Below, piece after piece: positions 52,496 through 60,799 of a stretch of 64,000 nucleotides of DNA (its first letter is position 1; each line of letters starts with the position of its first letter). A program made the position numbers and the translations under genes. The stretch is from Mycolicibacterium psychrotolerans (GTDB lineage: Bacteria; Actinomycetota; Actinomycetes; Mycobacteriales; Mycobacteriaceae), in NCBI RefSeq assembly GCF_010729305.1, contig NZ_AP022574.1:4526001-4590000 (forward strand), read 5' to 3'. The notes beneath the pieces were generated by a model. That model was not told where the DNA came from. It saw nothing but the letters and a program-made list of their open reading frames with translations, and did not search any database.

Positions 52496-53241
52496 CGGCT
52501 CAGCTGTCCTTCACGTAGTTCATAGATGTCAGAGTCCTCAGAGTCCTCGGGGTTCATGGGGCCCAGTGCCCTCATCCTCGCGTACCCGTCCTCGCCATGC
52601 TCCCCGGGTTCCCGGAATACCAGCCGTCGCACATTGATGAACGAATACCGGTGCTGACTGGACGGGCCGAGGCGGGCCAGCGCTGCACTGTGCGCGCGGG
52701 TGCTGTACCCCTTGTGTTCGGCGAAACCGTACCCGGGATGCTCGCCGTCCATCGCCACCATCAGCCGGTCGCGGCTCACCTTGGCCAGCACGCTGGCCGC
52801 GGCGATGCACGCGGCGGCGGCGTCACCACCGATCACCGGCAACGACGGCGTCGGCAGTCCGGGCACCCGGAAACCGTCGGACAGCACGTAGCCGGGACGC
52901 ACGGGCAACCCGGCAACGGCTCGTCGCATGCCCTCGATGTTGGCCACGTGCACGCCGCGGCGATCCACCTCCACCGACGGAATGAACACTACGTGGTACG
53001 CCAGCGCGTAGCGCTTGATCAGCGGAAACAGCCGTTCCCGCTCCATTTCCCCCAGCTTCTTGGAGTCGTCGAGCGCGGCGAGGCTCTCCATCCGGTTCGG
53101 ACCCAGCACGCACGCGGCGACCACCAGCGGTCCGGCGCACGCTCCGCGGCCCACCTCGTCGACCCCGGCGACCGGGCCCAACCCGGCACGGTACAGAGCG
53201 GATTCCAGGGTGCGCAGACCTGACGATCTGCGGATCACCAT
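52492..53241 (-). CDS. rnhB: Ribonuclease HII
   Basis: 249 aa from the ATG at 53241; 7 more residues are possible from 53262. Catalytic acidic residues appear in GPVAGVDEVGRGACAGPL and in YVLSDGFRV, and the conserved Lys in DDSKKL. It cuts the RNA strand of RNA:DNA hybrids and removes misincorporated ribonucleotides. Follows lepB by about 20-40 bases. Confidence 0.95.
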   Translation of the reverse strand: MVIRRSSGLRTLESALYRAGLGPVAGVDEVGRGACAGPLVVAACVLGPNRMESLAALDDSKKLGEMERERLFPLIKRYALAYHVVFIPSVEVDRRGVHVANIEGMRRAVAGLPVRPGYVLSDGFRVPGLPTPSLPVIGGDAAAACIAAASVLAKVSRDRLMVAMDGEHPGYGFAEHKGYSTRAHSAALARLGPSSQHRYSFINVRRLVFREPGEHGEDGYARMRALGPMNPEDSEDSDIYELREGQLSR

Positions 53242-53278
53242 CCTCGGAGGCCACGCCGGCACCTGTGGGGCCCTTCCG

Positions 53279-54118
53279 TCAGATCTGGGGGTCCACCGAG
53301 CTCACGCCACCCCACCGCGACGGCGGCCAGGCGATGAAGCGGGCCTTGCCGATGACGTTGTCCACCGGGATCGTGCCGGCCACCGGGTCGCCGGTGCACA
53401 GCAGGCCGCGTTGGACGTCGTCGGGCAGATTCGAGCAGTGCGCCCGCGAATCCGCCGAGTGGGTGCGGTTGTCGCCCATCACCCACAGCCGACCTTCGGG
53501 CACGGTGACGGGGCCGAACTCGTTGCCCAGGCACGGGTACACCGCCGGGTCGGCGTTCATCGTGTTCGGATCGAGGTAGGGCTCGGACAGGGGCTTGCCG
53601 TCCACGGTCAACCCGGTCGGCACGCGGCATTCCACGGTCTGGCCGCCGACCGCGATCACCCGCTTGACCAGGTCGTTCTCGTCGGGCGGGACGAAGCCGA
53701 CGAACGAAAGCGCGTTCTGCACGGCCCGGATCGCGGGATTGTCGGAACGGATCGACTTGTAGCCGATGCTCCAGTTCGGCGGCCCCTTGAACACGATCAC
53801 GTCGCCGGGTTCGGGCTGGGAGAACCGGTAGGTGAGCTTGTCGACCATGATCCGGTCGCCGACGCATCCGTTGCAGCCGTGCAGGGTCGGCTCCATCGAC
53901 TCCGACGGAATCAGGTACGGCCGCGCAATGAACGTCAGCATCACGTAGTAGAGGACCACCGCGACGGTGACCAGGATCGCGGCCTCGCGCAACGCGCCGC
54001 GCTTCTTCTTCGCCGGCTGGTCCTCGTCGGCAGGCGACGGGTCAGCAGGTTGTGGTGATTCGAGCGTCTGCTCCGCCGACGGGTCGTCGGTGTCGGGGGT
54101 GTCCCTCGGTCCGGTCAC
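53279..54118 (-). CDS. lepB: Signal peptidase I
   Basis: 279 aa from GTG at 54118 (VTGPRDTPDTDD); the frame is open further upstream but that part overlaps rplS. An acidic, Pro-rich N-terminal tail, one helix (EAAILVTVAVVLYYVMLTFIA), catalytic Ser in PSESMEPTL, and the Lys of the dyad in DLVKRVIAVGGQ. The C-terminal GDNRTHSADSRAH is box E. It removes signal peptides from secreted proteins at the outer face of the membrane. Confidence 0.95.
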   Translation of the reverse strand: MTGPRDTPDTDDPSAEQTLESPQPADPSPADEDQPAKKKRGALREAAILVTVAVVLYYVMLTFIARPYLIPSESMEPTLHGCNGCVGDRIMVDKLTYRFSQPEPGDVIVFKGPPNWSIGYKSIRSDNPAIRAVQNALSFVGFVPPDENDLVKRVIAVGGQTVECRVPTGLTVDGKPLSEPYLDPNTMNADPAVYPCLGNEFGPVTVPEGRLWVMGDNRTHSADSRAHCSNLPDDVQRGLLCTGDPVAGTIPVDNVIGKARFIAWPPSRWGGVSSVDPQI

Positions 54119-54167
54119 GGGATCAGCGTAGTCAGCGCCGCGCCGAACCCGGTCCGCTGAAGCGGGG

Positions 54168-54509
54168 TCAGCGCTTCTCCTTGATCTTCGCCTTCTTGCC
54201 GCGCAGCTCGCGCAGGTAGTAGAGCTTCGCGCGGCGCACATCGCCGCGGGTGACGACGTCGATGTGGTCGATGTTGGGCGAGTGCACCGGGAAGGTGCGC
54301 TCGACGCCGACGCCGTAGCTCTCCTTGCGGACGGTGAACGTCTCGCGGATGCCACCGCCCTGGCGGCGGATCACGACGCCCTTGAAGACCTGGATGCGCT
54401 CCTTGGAGCCCTCGATGACCTTCACGTGGACGTTGACGGTGTCACCGGGACCGAAGTCCGGGACGTCGTCACGCAACGACGTCTGGTCGACGAAATCCAG
54501 GGTGTTCAT
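54168..54509 (-). CDS. rplS: 50S ribosomal protein L19
   Basis: 113 aa, normal length. FGPGDTVNVHVKVIEGSKERIQVFKGVVI, then ERTFPVHSPNIDHI and RRAKLYYLRELRGKKAKI are standard L19. It sits at the 30S-50S interface. First gene of the rplS-lepB-rnhB-DUF2469 group. Confidence 0.99.
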   Translation of the reverse strand: MNTLDFVDQTSLRDDVPDFGPGDTVNVHVKVIEGSKERIQVFKGVVIRRQGGGIRETFTVRKESYGVGVERTFPVHSPNIDHIDVVTRGDVRRAKLYYLRELRGKKAKIKEKR

Positions 54510-54816
54510 CGGTCACACTTCCTCGGTGTCGGCGGCTGCTGGCGGCGTCGGAGGTGACGCGCGCAGAGCCGTTGGTGTTTCTGGCGTCTGGGGCGGGTCG
54601 TGCAGCGGAGCGGCAGTTCCCTGCCGTGCACAGACAACTGCCCAATTGTGCCAGACGGGACCCGGATCTCCGAAATCGGCGTCAGGGCCGGTGACGGCGC
54701 CCTGCCAACCGGCGCACACCGGGTACACAGCCGTTACCCTTGGTCGCACGGACGCGCCAGGGCAGCGCCCGTTTCTTGTGTACCAGGGCAGCTCACACAC
54801 TCGGGAGGGACGAGCG
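54510..54816. promoter_or_regulatory. Divergent region between rplS and the LppW-like gene
   Basis: 307 bases without a gene, expected to hold the promoter and 5' leader of rplS on one side and the lipoprotein promoter on the other. CGGGAGGGA just before 54817 is the ribosome-binding site of the plus-strand gene. I see no riboswitch-like structure I can name. Confidence 0.45.
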
Positions 54817-55758
54817 ATGCGATCGCGGCCGTGGCGGCTTGTGAGGACCACTGTTGCCCTGAGCATTGCCACCGTGGCCCTGGGCGGCTGCGAGGTCCAG
54901 GTGCACGGTGCGCCGCCGAACCCCGACGGGCCCCGGCTCACCGTGGTCGCCCCACTGGGCACCGCGGCCCCCCTGCCCGAGCAGCCGCCGGACGAGCCGT
55001 CGGTTTCCTTCTTCGGCCTTGCCGACCGTGAACGCCTGGCCACCTCGGCGGCCGCCGACGTCGGCGCCGACATCTCCGCGGCGGTGCTCGACCGCAACAC
55101 CGGTGAGCTCGTCACCAACGGCGACGTCCGGACCATCGCGATCGCGTCGGTGGTCAAGCTGTTCATCGCCGACGACCTGCTGCTGCAGGTCGCGAAGGGC
55201 CAGACGACCCTGTCGCCGGATGACCGCAAGATGCTCGACGTCATGCTGCGTTCCTCCGATGACAGCGCGGCCGAGATCTTCTGGAACCGCAGCGGCGGAA
55301 GCGCGATCATCAACCGGGTGGTGAGCCGGTACGGCCTGACCGCGACCCGGCCGCCGGGCAACGGACGCTGGTTCAACACGATCAGCACCGTCACCGATCT
55401 GGTGCGGTACTACGACAAGCTGCTGGCGGGTTCCGGCGGGCTGCCCGGCGAGCAGGCCAGCGTCATCCTGTCGAACCTGGCGGCCTCCACCCCCACCGCG
55501 CCCGACGGCATGGTGCCCGGCGGGGTGTACCCCCAGCGCTTCGGTATCCCCGAGGGCCTTCCCGGCGATCCGGTCGCGGTCAAGCAGGGCTGGATGTGCT
55601 GCGTCGGCTCCGACTGGATGCACCTGTCCACCGGCGTCGTCGGTCCCGATCGCCGCTATGTGATGGCGATCGCGTCGATGCAGCCCACCGATGCCACCAC
55701 CGCGCGCAAGACGATCACCGACGCCGTCCGCGCGATGTTCCCGGAAGGGCGGATCTGA
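54817..55758 (+). CDS. lppW: LppW-like lipoprotein with serine beta-lactamase fold
   Basis: 313 aa from the ATG at 54817. Lipoprotein signal with LGGC, Cys 25 as the lipid anchor. SVVK at 111-114 is the SxxK catalytic pair of penicillin-binding/beta-lactamase enzymes. The second motif is SSDDS instead of SxN, and the third is KQGW instead of KTG, so hydrolysis of standard substrates is uncertain. Exported to the outer face of the membrane. The next gene is a tandem paralog overlapping by TGATG. Position matches lppW (Rv2905). Confidence 0.88.
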   Translation: MRSRPWRLVRTTVALSIATVALGGCEVQVHGAPPNPDGPRLTVVAPLGTAAPLPEQPPDEPSVSFFGLADRERLATSAAADVGADISAAVLDRNTGELVTNGDVRTIAIASVVKLFIADDLLLQVAKGQTTLSPDDRKMLDVMLRSSDDSAAEIFWNRSGGSAIINRVVSRYGLTATRPPGNGRWFNTISTVTDLVRYYDKLLAGSGGLPGEQASVILSNLAASTPTAPDGMVPGGVYPQRFGIPEGLPGDPVAVKQGWMCCVGSDWMHLSTGVVGPDRRYVMAIASMQPTDATTARKTITDAVRAMFPEGRI

Positions 55759-56675
55759 TGTCGGCGCGCCGGACGGCCCGGGTGGCTGCCGCCATGTGCG
55801 CGGCGCTGCTGCTGGCGGGCTGCGACGCTCCGGCCTCCGAGCCGGCGCCGCCTCCCCCTCACCCCTCCGTCCCGCAGTCGTCGGCTTTCGCCCCGCAGAG
55901 CAATGCGGTGCCGCTGCCCGCGGCCCCGCCCGGCCCGCCCGGCCCGGGGTTCGAGGGCCTCGACGCCCGGATGCGGCAGGCGAGCGCGGACTCCGGGGCC
56001 GACATCAAGGCCGTGGTGATGGACCGCACGACCGGCCAGATCGTGTCCAACGGCGACAACGGGCCCTTCCCGATCGCGTCGGTGGTGAAGTTGTTCATCG
56101 CCGACGACCTGCTGCTGCAGGTGGCCCAGGGCAAGACCCAACTCTCGCCGGCCGACCGTAGATCCCTGGAGGTGATGCTGCGGTCCTCCGATGACAGTGC
56201 GGCGCAAAGCTTCTGGGACCGCAGCGGCGGCAACGCCATCATCGCACGGGTGAAGGCGCGCTACGGGCTGACGGGCACGACGGCGCCCTACAACGGACAC
56301 TGGGACGTCACGCAGAGCACGGCCGGCGATCTCGTCCGCTACTACGACATGCTGCTCGACGGCAGCGGCGGACTGCCGCCTGAGCAGGCCGACGTGATCA
56401 TCGGCAATCTGGCGCAGTCCACTCCGACAGGCATCGACGGTTACCCGCAGCGCTTCGGCATTCCCGACGGTCTGTATGCCGAGCCCGTCGCGGTCAAGCA
56501 AGGCTGGTTCTGCTGCTGGAACGGCGGAAACCAGTTGCACGTGACCACGGGAGTGATCGGCGCCGACCACCGCTACGTGATGGCCATCGGTTCGCTCGAC
56601 CCCACCAGCGACGCGGCCGCCCGCGAGGACCTGACCCGATTCGTCAAGACGATGTTCCCGGGCGGGAAGATCTAG
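55758..56675 (+). CDS. Second LppW-like lipoprotein, tandem paralog
   Basis: 305 aa. Lipobox LLAGC with Cys 22, a Pro-rich stretch, SVVK at 108-111, RSSDDSAA and KQGWFCC, the same altered motifs as the upstream copy. The two share long identical runs (ASVVKLFIADDLLLQVA), so they arose by duplication. A pair of Cys after KQGW is conserved in both. The stop TAG overlaps the trmD stop in a shared CTAG at 56672-56675. Confidence 0.88.
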   Translation: MSARRTARVAAAMCAALLLAGCDAPASEPAPPPPHPSVPQSSAFAPQSNAVPLPAAPPGPPGPGFEGLDARMRQASADSGADIKAVVMDRTTGQIVSNGDNGPFPIASVVKLFIADDLLLQVAQGKTQLSPADRRSLEVMLRSSDDSAAQSFWDRSGGNAIIARVKARYGLTGTTAPYNGHWDVTQSTAGDLVRYYDMLLDGSGGLPPEQADVIIGNLAQSTPTGIDGYPQRFGIPDGLYAEPVAVKQGWFCCWNGGNQLHVTTGVIGADHRYVMAIGSLDPTSDAAAREDLTRFVKTMFPGGKI

Positions 56676-57367
56676 GCGTCTGGGGGCAGCAGGTCGGGAC
56701 GGCGTTCCCGGGTGCGCGCGAGGCTCTGTTCGCGCCGCCAGGCTTCGATGCGTGCGTGGTCACCGGACAGCAGGACGGCGGGGACATCGAGGTCGCGCCA
56801 ACTGGCGGGGCGGGTGTAGCTCGGCCCCTCCAACAGTCCCCCGACCGACGCGGAGTGCGAATCGTCTTGATGCGACGCGGGATTGCCCAGCACGTCGGGC
56901 AGCAGCCGCAGCACCGCCTCGATCATCACCACGGCCGCGGATTCGCCACCGGGTAGCACGTAGTCCCCAATCGAGACCTCCTCGACGCGCATCCGCCGCG
57001 CCGCATCGTCGATCACGCGCTGATCGATGCCCTCGTACCGTCCGCACGCGAACACCAGGTGCGTCTCGCCGGTCCAGCGCTGCGCGGCCGCCTGGGTGAA
57101 GAGCCGTCCCGCAGGCGTCGGCACCACGAGAAGCGTTTCGGGCGAACAGATCTCGTCGAGCGCTTCGCCCCACACCGGCGCTTTCATCACCATGCCCGGG
57201 CCGCCGCCGTACGGCGAGTCGTCCACGGAGCGGTGCACGTCGTGGGTCCAGCGGCGCAGGTCGTGCACGGCCAGTTCGACGATGCCCGTATCGATCGCCT
57301 TGCCCGGCAACGATTGCCGCAGCGGGTCGAGGAATTGCGGGAAGATCGAGACGACGTCTATTCGCAT
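56672..57367 (-). CDS. trmD: tRNA (guanine-N1)-methyltransferase
   Basis: 231 aa. SPOUT knot motifs: IDVVSIFPQFLDPL, DDSPYGGGPGMVMK, FACGRYEGIDQRV, SIGDYVLPGGESAAVVMIEA. It methylates G37 of certain tRNAs using SAM and prevents frameshifting. Last gene of the rpsP-khpA-rimM-trmD operon. Confidence 0.98.
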   Translation of the reverse strand: MRIDVVSIFPQFLDPLRQSLPGKAIDTGIVELAVHDLRRWTHDVHRSVDDSPYGGGPGMVMKAPVWGEALDEICSPETLLVVPTPAGRLFTQAAAQRWTGETHLVFACGRYEGIDQRVIDDAARRMRVEEVSIGDYVLPGGESAAVVMIEAVLRLLPDVLGNPASHQDDSHSASVGGLLEGPSYTRPASWRDLDVPAVLLSGDHARIEAWRREQSLARTRERRPDLLPPDA

Positions 57368-57380
57368 CGCGCTGCGCCGC

Positions 57381-57905
57381 TCAGCCGTCCAGGTCCAGCA
57401 GACCCTCGGGCGGGTCGATCACGATGGCGGCGTCGGACAGCGACACCGAGACCACGATGGCGGACACGAAGGGCACCAGCACCTCTGCGCCGTCGGCGCG
57501 TTTGACGGCCAGCAGTTCGCCCGCGGCGGTGTGCAGGACCTCGGCGACGGTACCGACCGCGACACCGTCGACGGTCGAGACTGTCAGCCCCTCGAGCTGA
57601 TGGTCGTAGTACTCGTCGGGCTCCGAGATCGGCGGAAGGTCGGCGGCGTCGATGAGGAACAGCGTGCCGCGCAGCCCGTCGGCGGCGTCCCGGTCGGCGA
57701 CACCCTGCAACCGCATCAGCAGCCTGCCGCCGTGGGCTCGTACGGACTCGATGACGAACTCACGTTCGGTTCCGCCGCGCGGCTGCCGGCCGCGCAGCAC
57801 CACACCGGGGGCGAACCGGCGCTGGGGATCGTCGGTACGTACGTCGACGGCGAGCTCGCCGGTGACGCCGTGCGCCTTGACGACGCGACCGACCACCAGA
57901 TCCAT
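57381..57905 (-). CDS. rimM: 16S rRNA processing protein RimM
   Basis: 174 aa. N-terminal barrel VGRVVKAHGVTGELAVDVRTDDP and the C-terminal PRC-barrel LEGLTVSTVDGVAVGTVAEVLHTAAGELLAVKR, LVPFVSAIV. It aids late assembly of the 30S head with S19. Its start abuts the khpA stop. Confidence 0.97.
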   Translation of the reverse strand: MDLVVGRVVKAHGVTGELAVDVRTDDPQRRFAPGVVLRGRQPRGGTEREFVIESVRAHGGRLLMRLQGVADRDAADGLRGTLFLIDAADLPPISEPDEYYDHQLEGLTVSTVDGVAVGTVAEVLHTAAGELLAVKRADGAEVLVPFVSAIVVSVSLSDAAIVIDPPEGLLDLDG

Positions 57906-58148
57906 CTACTGGTCGGTGTCCACCACGTCGACGCGGATGCCGCGGCCGCCGATCCCCGCCACGAGGGTGCGCAGCGCGGTCGCGGTGCGGCCGCCACGGC
58001 CGATCACCTTGCCCAGGTCATCGGGATGGACGTGCACCTCGACCGTGCGGCCGCGGCGGTTGGTCACCATGTCGACGCGGACATCGTCGGGGTTGTCGAC
58101 GATCCCGCGGACCAGGTGCTCGACAGCGTCGACGACGACTGTGCTCAT
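57906..58148 (-). CDS. khpA: KH-domain RNA-binding protein KhpA
   Basis: 80 aa, a single type II KH domain with GxxG loop in LGKVIGRGGRTATALRTL. In other bacteria it partners KhpB and binds many RNAs, influencing division and wall growth. Gene order rpsP-khpA-rimM is conserved in Gram-positive bacteria. Five bases after rpsP. Confidence 0.95.
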   Translation of the reverse strand: MSTVVVDAVEHLVRGIVDNPDDVRVDMVTNRRGRTVEVHVHPDDLGKVIGRGGRTATALRTLVAGIGGRGIRVDVVDTDQ

Positions 58149-58153
58149 GAACG

Positions 58154-58669
58154 TCAGCTCTCAGTGGCGCCGGCGACGGTCGCGTCGGCACCTTCAGCGG
58201 CCGGCTCCGACGCGTCCTTGGCGCCCGACGGATCGGCCGTCGCCTCGACGTCGGAGGCCTCGTCGGCCTTCTTGGCCGCCGGCGCCTTCTTCTTCTTGGG
58301 CTGGGTGGCCTCGCCGGACGGACCGCCGTCTGCCTCGGCAAGCGCCGCGTTGAACAGGTCCAGCTTGGACGGCTTGGGCTCCTTGACCTTCAGCGTGCCC
58401 TCGGTACCGGGCAGGCCCTTGAACTTCTGCCAATCACCGGTGATCTTGAGCAGCTGCAGCACGGGCTCGGTCGGCTGGGCGCCCACACCCAGCCAGTACT
58501 GGGCGCGCTCGGAGTCGATCTCGATGAGGCTCGGCTCTTCCTTCGGGTGGTACCGGCCGATGACCTCGATGGAACGCCCGTCGCGGCGGGTGCGCGAGTC
58601 GGCGACGGCGATGCGGTACTGGGGATTGCGGATCTTGCCCAGACGGGTCAGCTTGATCTTGACAGCCAT
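58154..58669 (-). CDS. rpsP: 30S ribosomal protein S16
   Basis: 171 aa. KIKLTRLGKIRNPQYRIAVADSRTRRDGRSIEVIGRYHP is classic S16. The C-terminal extension after about residue 95, rich in Lys, Ala, Asp and Glu, is typical of mycobacteria. First gene of its operon. Confidence 0.99.
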   Translation of the reverse strand: MAVKIKLTRLGKIRNPQYRIAVADSRTRRDGRSIEVIGRYHPKEEPSLIEIDSERAQYWLGVGAQPTEPVLQLLKITGDWQKFKGLPGTEGTLKVKEPKPSKLDLFNAALAEADGGPSGEATQPKKKKAPAAKKADEASDVEATADPSGAKDASEPAAEGADATVAGATES

Positions 58670-58841
58670 GAACTACTACTCCTGTTGCGTTGCCACGCTG
58701 CAATTCGGCGATGCGGGCGGATTGCCCGATCCGGTTTTGCCTTACGTGTGTGACCGCCGCGGGGCCGGAGTCCCAGGGCAGACAGCCGCCCATTGTGCCA
58801 GAGGCCTGGCCACCGACAGAAATCCGTGCGACGTTCGACGG

Positions 58842-59333
58842 ATGGACGACGCTGCCGCGCTGCTGGAGATCGAGTCCCTCAAACAGCTCAAGGCCCGGTA
58901 CTGCCGCCACCTCGACACCAAGGATTGGCAGGCCTGGCGGGCGCTGTTCGCCGACGACTTCCACAGCGACACGTCGCAGGCGGGCGGCAAGGTGATCGCC
59001 GGCGCCGATGAGTTCGTCGCCTTCACACGCGCCAGCCTGCGCGACCGCGCCACCGTGCATCAGGTGCACGCCCCCGAGCTGGAGCTGACCTCGGCCACGA
59101 CGGCACAGGGCGTCTGGGCACTCGAGGACGTCGTGCGGCTGGCCCCGGGGGTGAACCTGCGCGGCTACGGGCACTACCGCGAGACCTACGAGAAGGTCGA
59201 CGGGCGCTGGGTGATCACGGCCTCCACGCTGACCCGGCTGCGCGAGGACATCTTCAACGTCGTGGTCTCGGTGTACCTGTCCGACCGGATCAAGAGGGTC
59301 GCCGCAGCGGTAGGCCGGCGGCTGGGGCGATGA
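58842..59333 (+). CDS. NTF2-like/SnoaL-fold protein
   Basis: 163 aa from the ATG at 58842. IESLKQLKARYCRHLDTKDWQAWRALFADDFHSD followed by YGHYRETYEKVDGRWVITASTLTRLR is the SnoaL-like/NTF2 cone fold, with Tyr-Asp pairs often seen in hydroxysteroid or polyketide isomerase relatives. The substrate is unknown. Place after rpsP matches the Rv2910c position. It converges on a second protein of the same fold. Confidence 0.85.
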   Translation: MDDAAALLEIESLKQLKARYCRHLDTKDWQAWRALFADDFHSDTSQAGGKVIAGADEFVAFTRASLRDRATVHQVHAPELELTSATTAQGVWALEDVVRLAPGVNLRGYGHYRETYEKVDGRWVITASTLTRLREDIFNVVVSVYLSDRIKRVAAAVGRRLGR

Positions 59334-59337
59334 ACCC

Positions 59338-59778
59338 TCAGAGCAGCTTGTCGAAGCACTTCTCCTCGACCCGCCTGCTCATCCGCCAGCCGTGCTCGGT
59401 CCGGACGAACTCGTCGACGTACCAGATGCCCACAAAATAGATCTGCCCCGCCTCGCCGCCCATCACCATCGGGTTGAAGCAGATCGCGCGCGACGTCGCG
59501 GTGTCTCCGGAGATCCGGATGTCGACGTTGCCGAGCATGTGATAGTAGGCCGGGAAGTTGGGCAGCACCTCCTTCAGCCACGCCTTGACCTGCGGAAACT
59601 GACCTTCGATGCCGCCGGTGACGCTGTAGTCGATGTAGGCGTCGGGAGTGAACACCGCGTCGAGGTCGCCGAAGCGCTTCTGGTCGATCGCCGTGGAGTA
59701 GTCGATCAGCAGCTGCTGGATCTCCAGCCGGTCGGAGATCTGCTCGAGGCTCAACATGCCTCGATTGAACACGATCAC
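59338..59778 (-). CDS. NTF2-like/SnoaL-fold protein, second copy
   Basis: 146 aa; a start at MLSLEQI (59757) is also possible. ISDRLEIQQLLIDYSTAIDQKRFGDLDAVFTPDAYIDYS is the fold's opening, ending WYVDEFVRTEHGWRMSRRVEEKCF. Same fold as the convergent neighbour 4 bases away, but distinct in sequence. No catalytic assignment can be made. Confidence 0.85.
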   Translation of the reverse strand: MIVFNRGMLSLEQISDRLEIQQLLIDYSTAIDQKRFGDLDAVFTPDAYIDYSVTGGIEGQFPQVKAWLKEVLPNFPAYYHMLGNVDIRISGDTATSRAICFNPMVMGGEAGQIYFVGIWYVDEFVRTEHGWRMSRRVEEKCFDKLL

Positions 59779-59802
59779 CGGCCCCGATTAGGCTCGGCCG
59801 TC

Positions 59803-60687
59803 ATGACAAGGCTTCTCGCGTGCCTGGGGGTCACGCTGTGTCTGGTCGCGGGACCGTCGATGCCGCACGCCGCCGCGGTTCCCGTGTCCGGGGTCAGCCA
59901 GCCTGCCGGGAGCATTCCGATTCCCGAGGGTCCTGCCGAGGCGTGGATCCTGGCGGACATGGACACCGGTGCGGTGCTGGCCGGCCGCAACGAGAACGCG
60001 CGGTTCGCACCGGCGAGCACCATCAAGGTGCTGCTGGCACTGACCGTTCTCGACGAGCTCCCCCTCGACGCGACGATCGTGGCCAACGAGCCCGACACCC
60101 GGGTCGAGTGCAACTGCGCCGGGGTCACCCCGGGCATGACCTACACCGCCCGCCAGCTCCTCGAGGCGCTGCTGCTGGTGTCGGGCAACGACGCCGCCAA
60201 CACGCTGGCCACGATGCTGGGCGGCCGGGAGGCCGCCGCGGCCAAGATGAACGCCAAGGCCGCCTCGGTCGGCGCGCTCGGCACGACGGCGGGATCACCG
60301 TCGGGCATCGACGGACCCGGCATCGACATCTGGTCCACGCCGCACGATCTGGCGGTGATCTTCCGGGCCGCGATGGCCCATCCGGTGTTCGCCCAGATCA
60401 CGGCACAGCCCACGGCGGTCTTCCCGACCCGCGCAGGGGACGTGGTGCTGGTGAACCAGGACGAACTGCTGCACCGCTACCCCGGCACGTTCGGCGGCAA
60501 GACCGGCTACACCGATCTCGCGCAGAAGACGTTCGTCGGCGGGGCCGAGCGCGGCGGCAGGCATCTGGTGGTGGCGCTGATGCACGGTCTGGTCAGAGAG
60601 GGCGGTCCGACGTACTGGGATCAGGCAGCCGCGCTGCTGGACTGGGGGTTCGCCCTGGGCCCCAGCGCCGGCGTCAGCGCGCTCTAG
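59803..60687 (+). CDS. D-alanyl-D-alanine carboxypeptidase (S11), first copy
   Basis: 294 aa. Signal peptide LLACLGVTLCLVAGPSMPHAAA. Active-site motifs of penicillin-binding proteins: STIK, SGND and KTGYT. It trims the terminal D-Ala from peptidoglycan stem peptides outside the cell. It corresponds to the dacB2 (Rv2911) position. A second related gene follows after a long palindrome. A Cys pair (VECNCAG) is shared with that copy. Confidence 0.93.
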   Translation: MTRLLACLGVTLCLVAGPSMPHAAAVPVSGVSQPAGSIPIPEGPAEAWILADMDTGAVLAGRNENARFAPASTIKVLLALTVLDELPLDATIVANEPDTRVECNCAGVTPGMTYTARQLLEALLLVSGNDAANTLATMLGGREAAAAKMNAKAASVGALGTTAGSPSGIDGPGIDIWSTPHDLAVIFRAAMAHPVFAQITAQPTAVFPTRAGDVVLVNQDELLHRYPGTFGGKTGYTDLAQKTFVGGAERGGRHLVVALMHGLVREGGPTYWDQAAALLDWGFALGPSAGVSAL

Positions 60688-60740
60688 CGATTTCGGCGTG
60701 GTTTTCGGCGCGGGCCGACGACAACCACGCCGAAATCGCT
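60686..60740. repeat. Long perfect inverted repeat between two carboxypeptidase genes
   Basis: AGCGATTTCGGCGTGGTT at 60686-60703 and its exact complement AACCACGCCGAAATCGCT at 60723-60740, loop 19 bases. The left arm overlaps the stop codon of the upstream gene. It could end transcription of the first gene or be a dispersed intergenic repeat; I recall similar CGATTTCGGCGTGG palindromes in mycobacteria, but cannot search here. Confidence 0.8.
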
Positions 60741-60799
60741 ACCGGATGGAGACCTGATCGCGCGCGGGGCGAGTCCTCGCGCGACTAGCGTCGCGACCC

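Noticed and set aside
57027..58841. Long plus-strand open frame leading into the NTF2-like protein
   Set aside because: It is antisense to trmD, rimM, khpA and rpsP; only the part from 58842 reads as a SnoaL-like protein.
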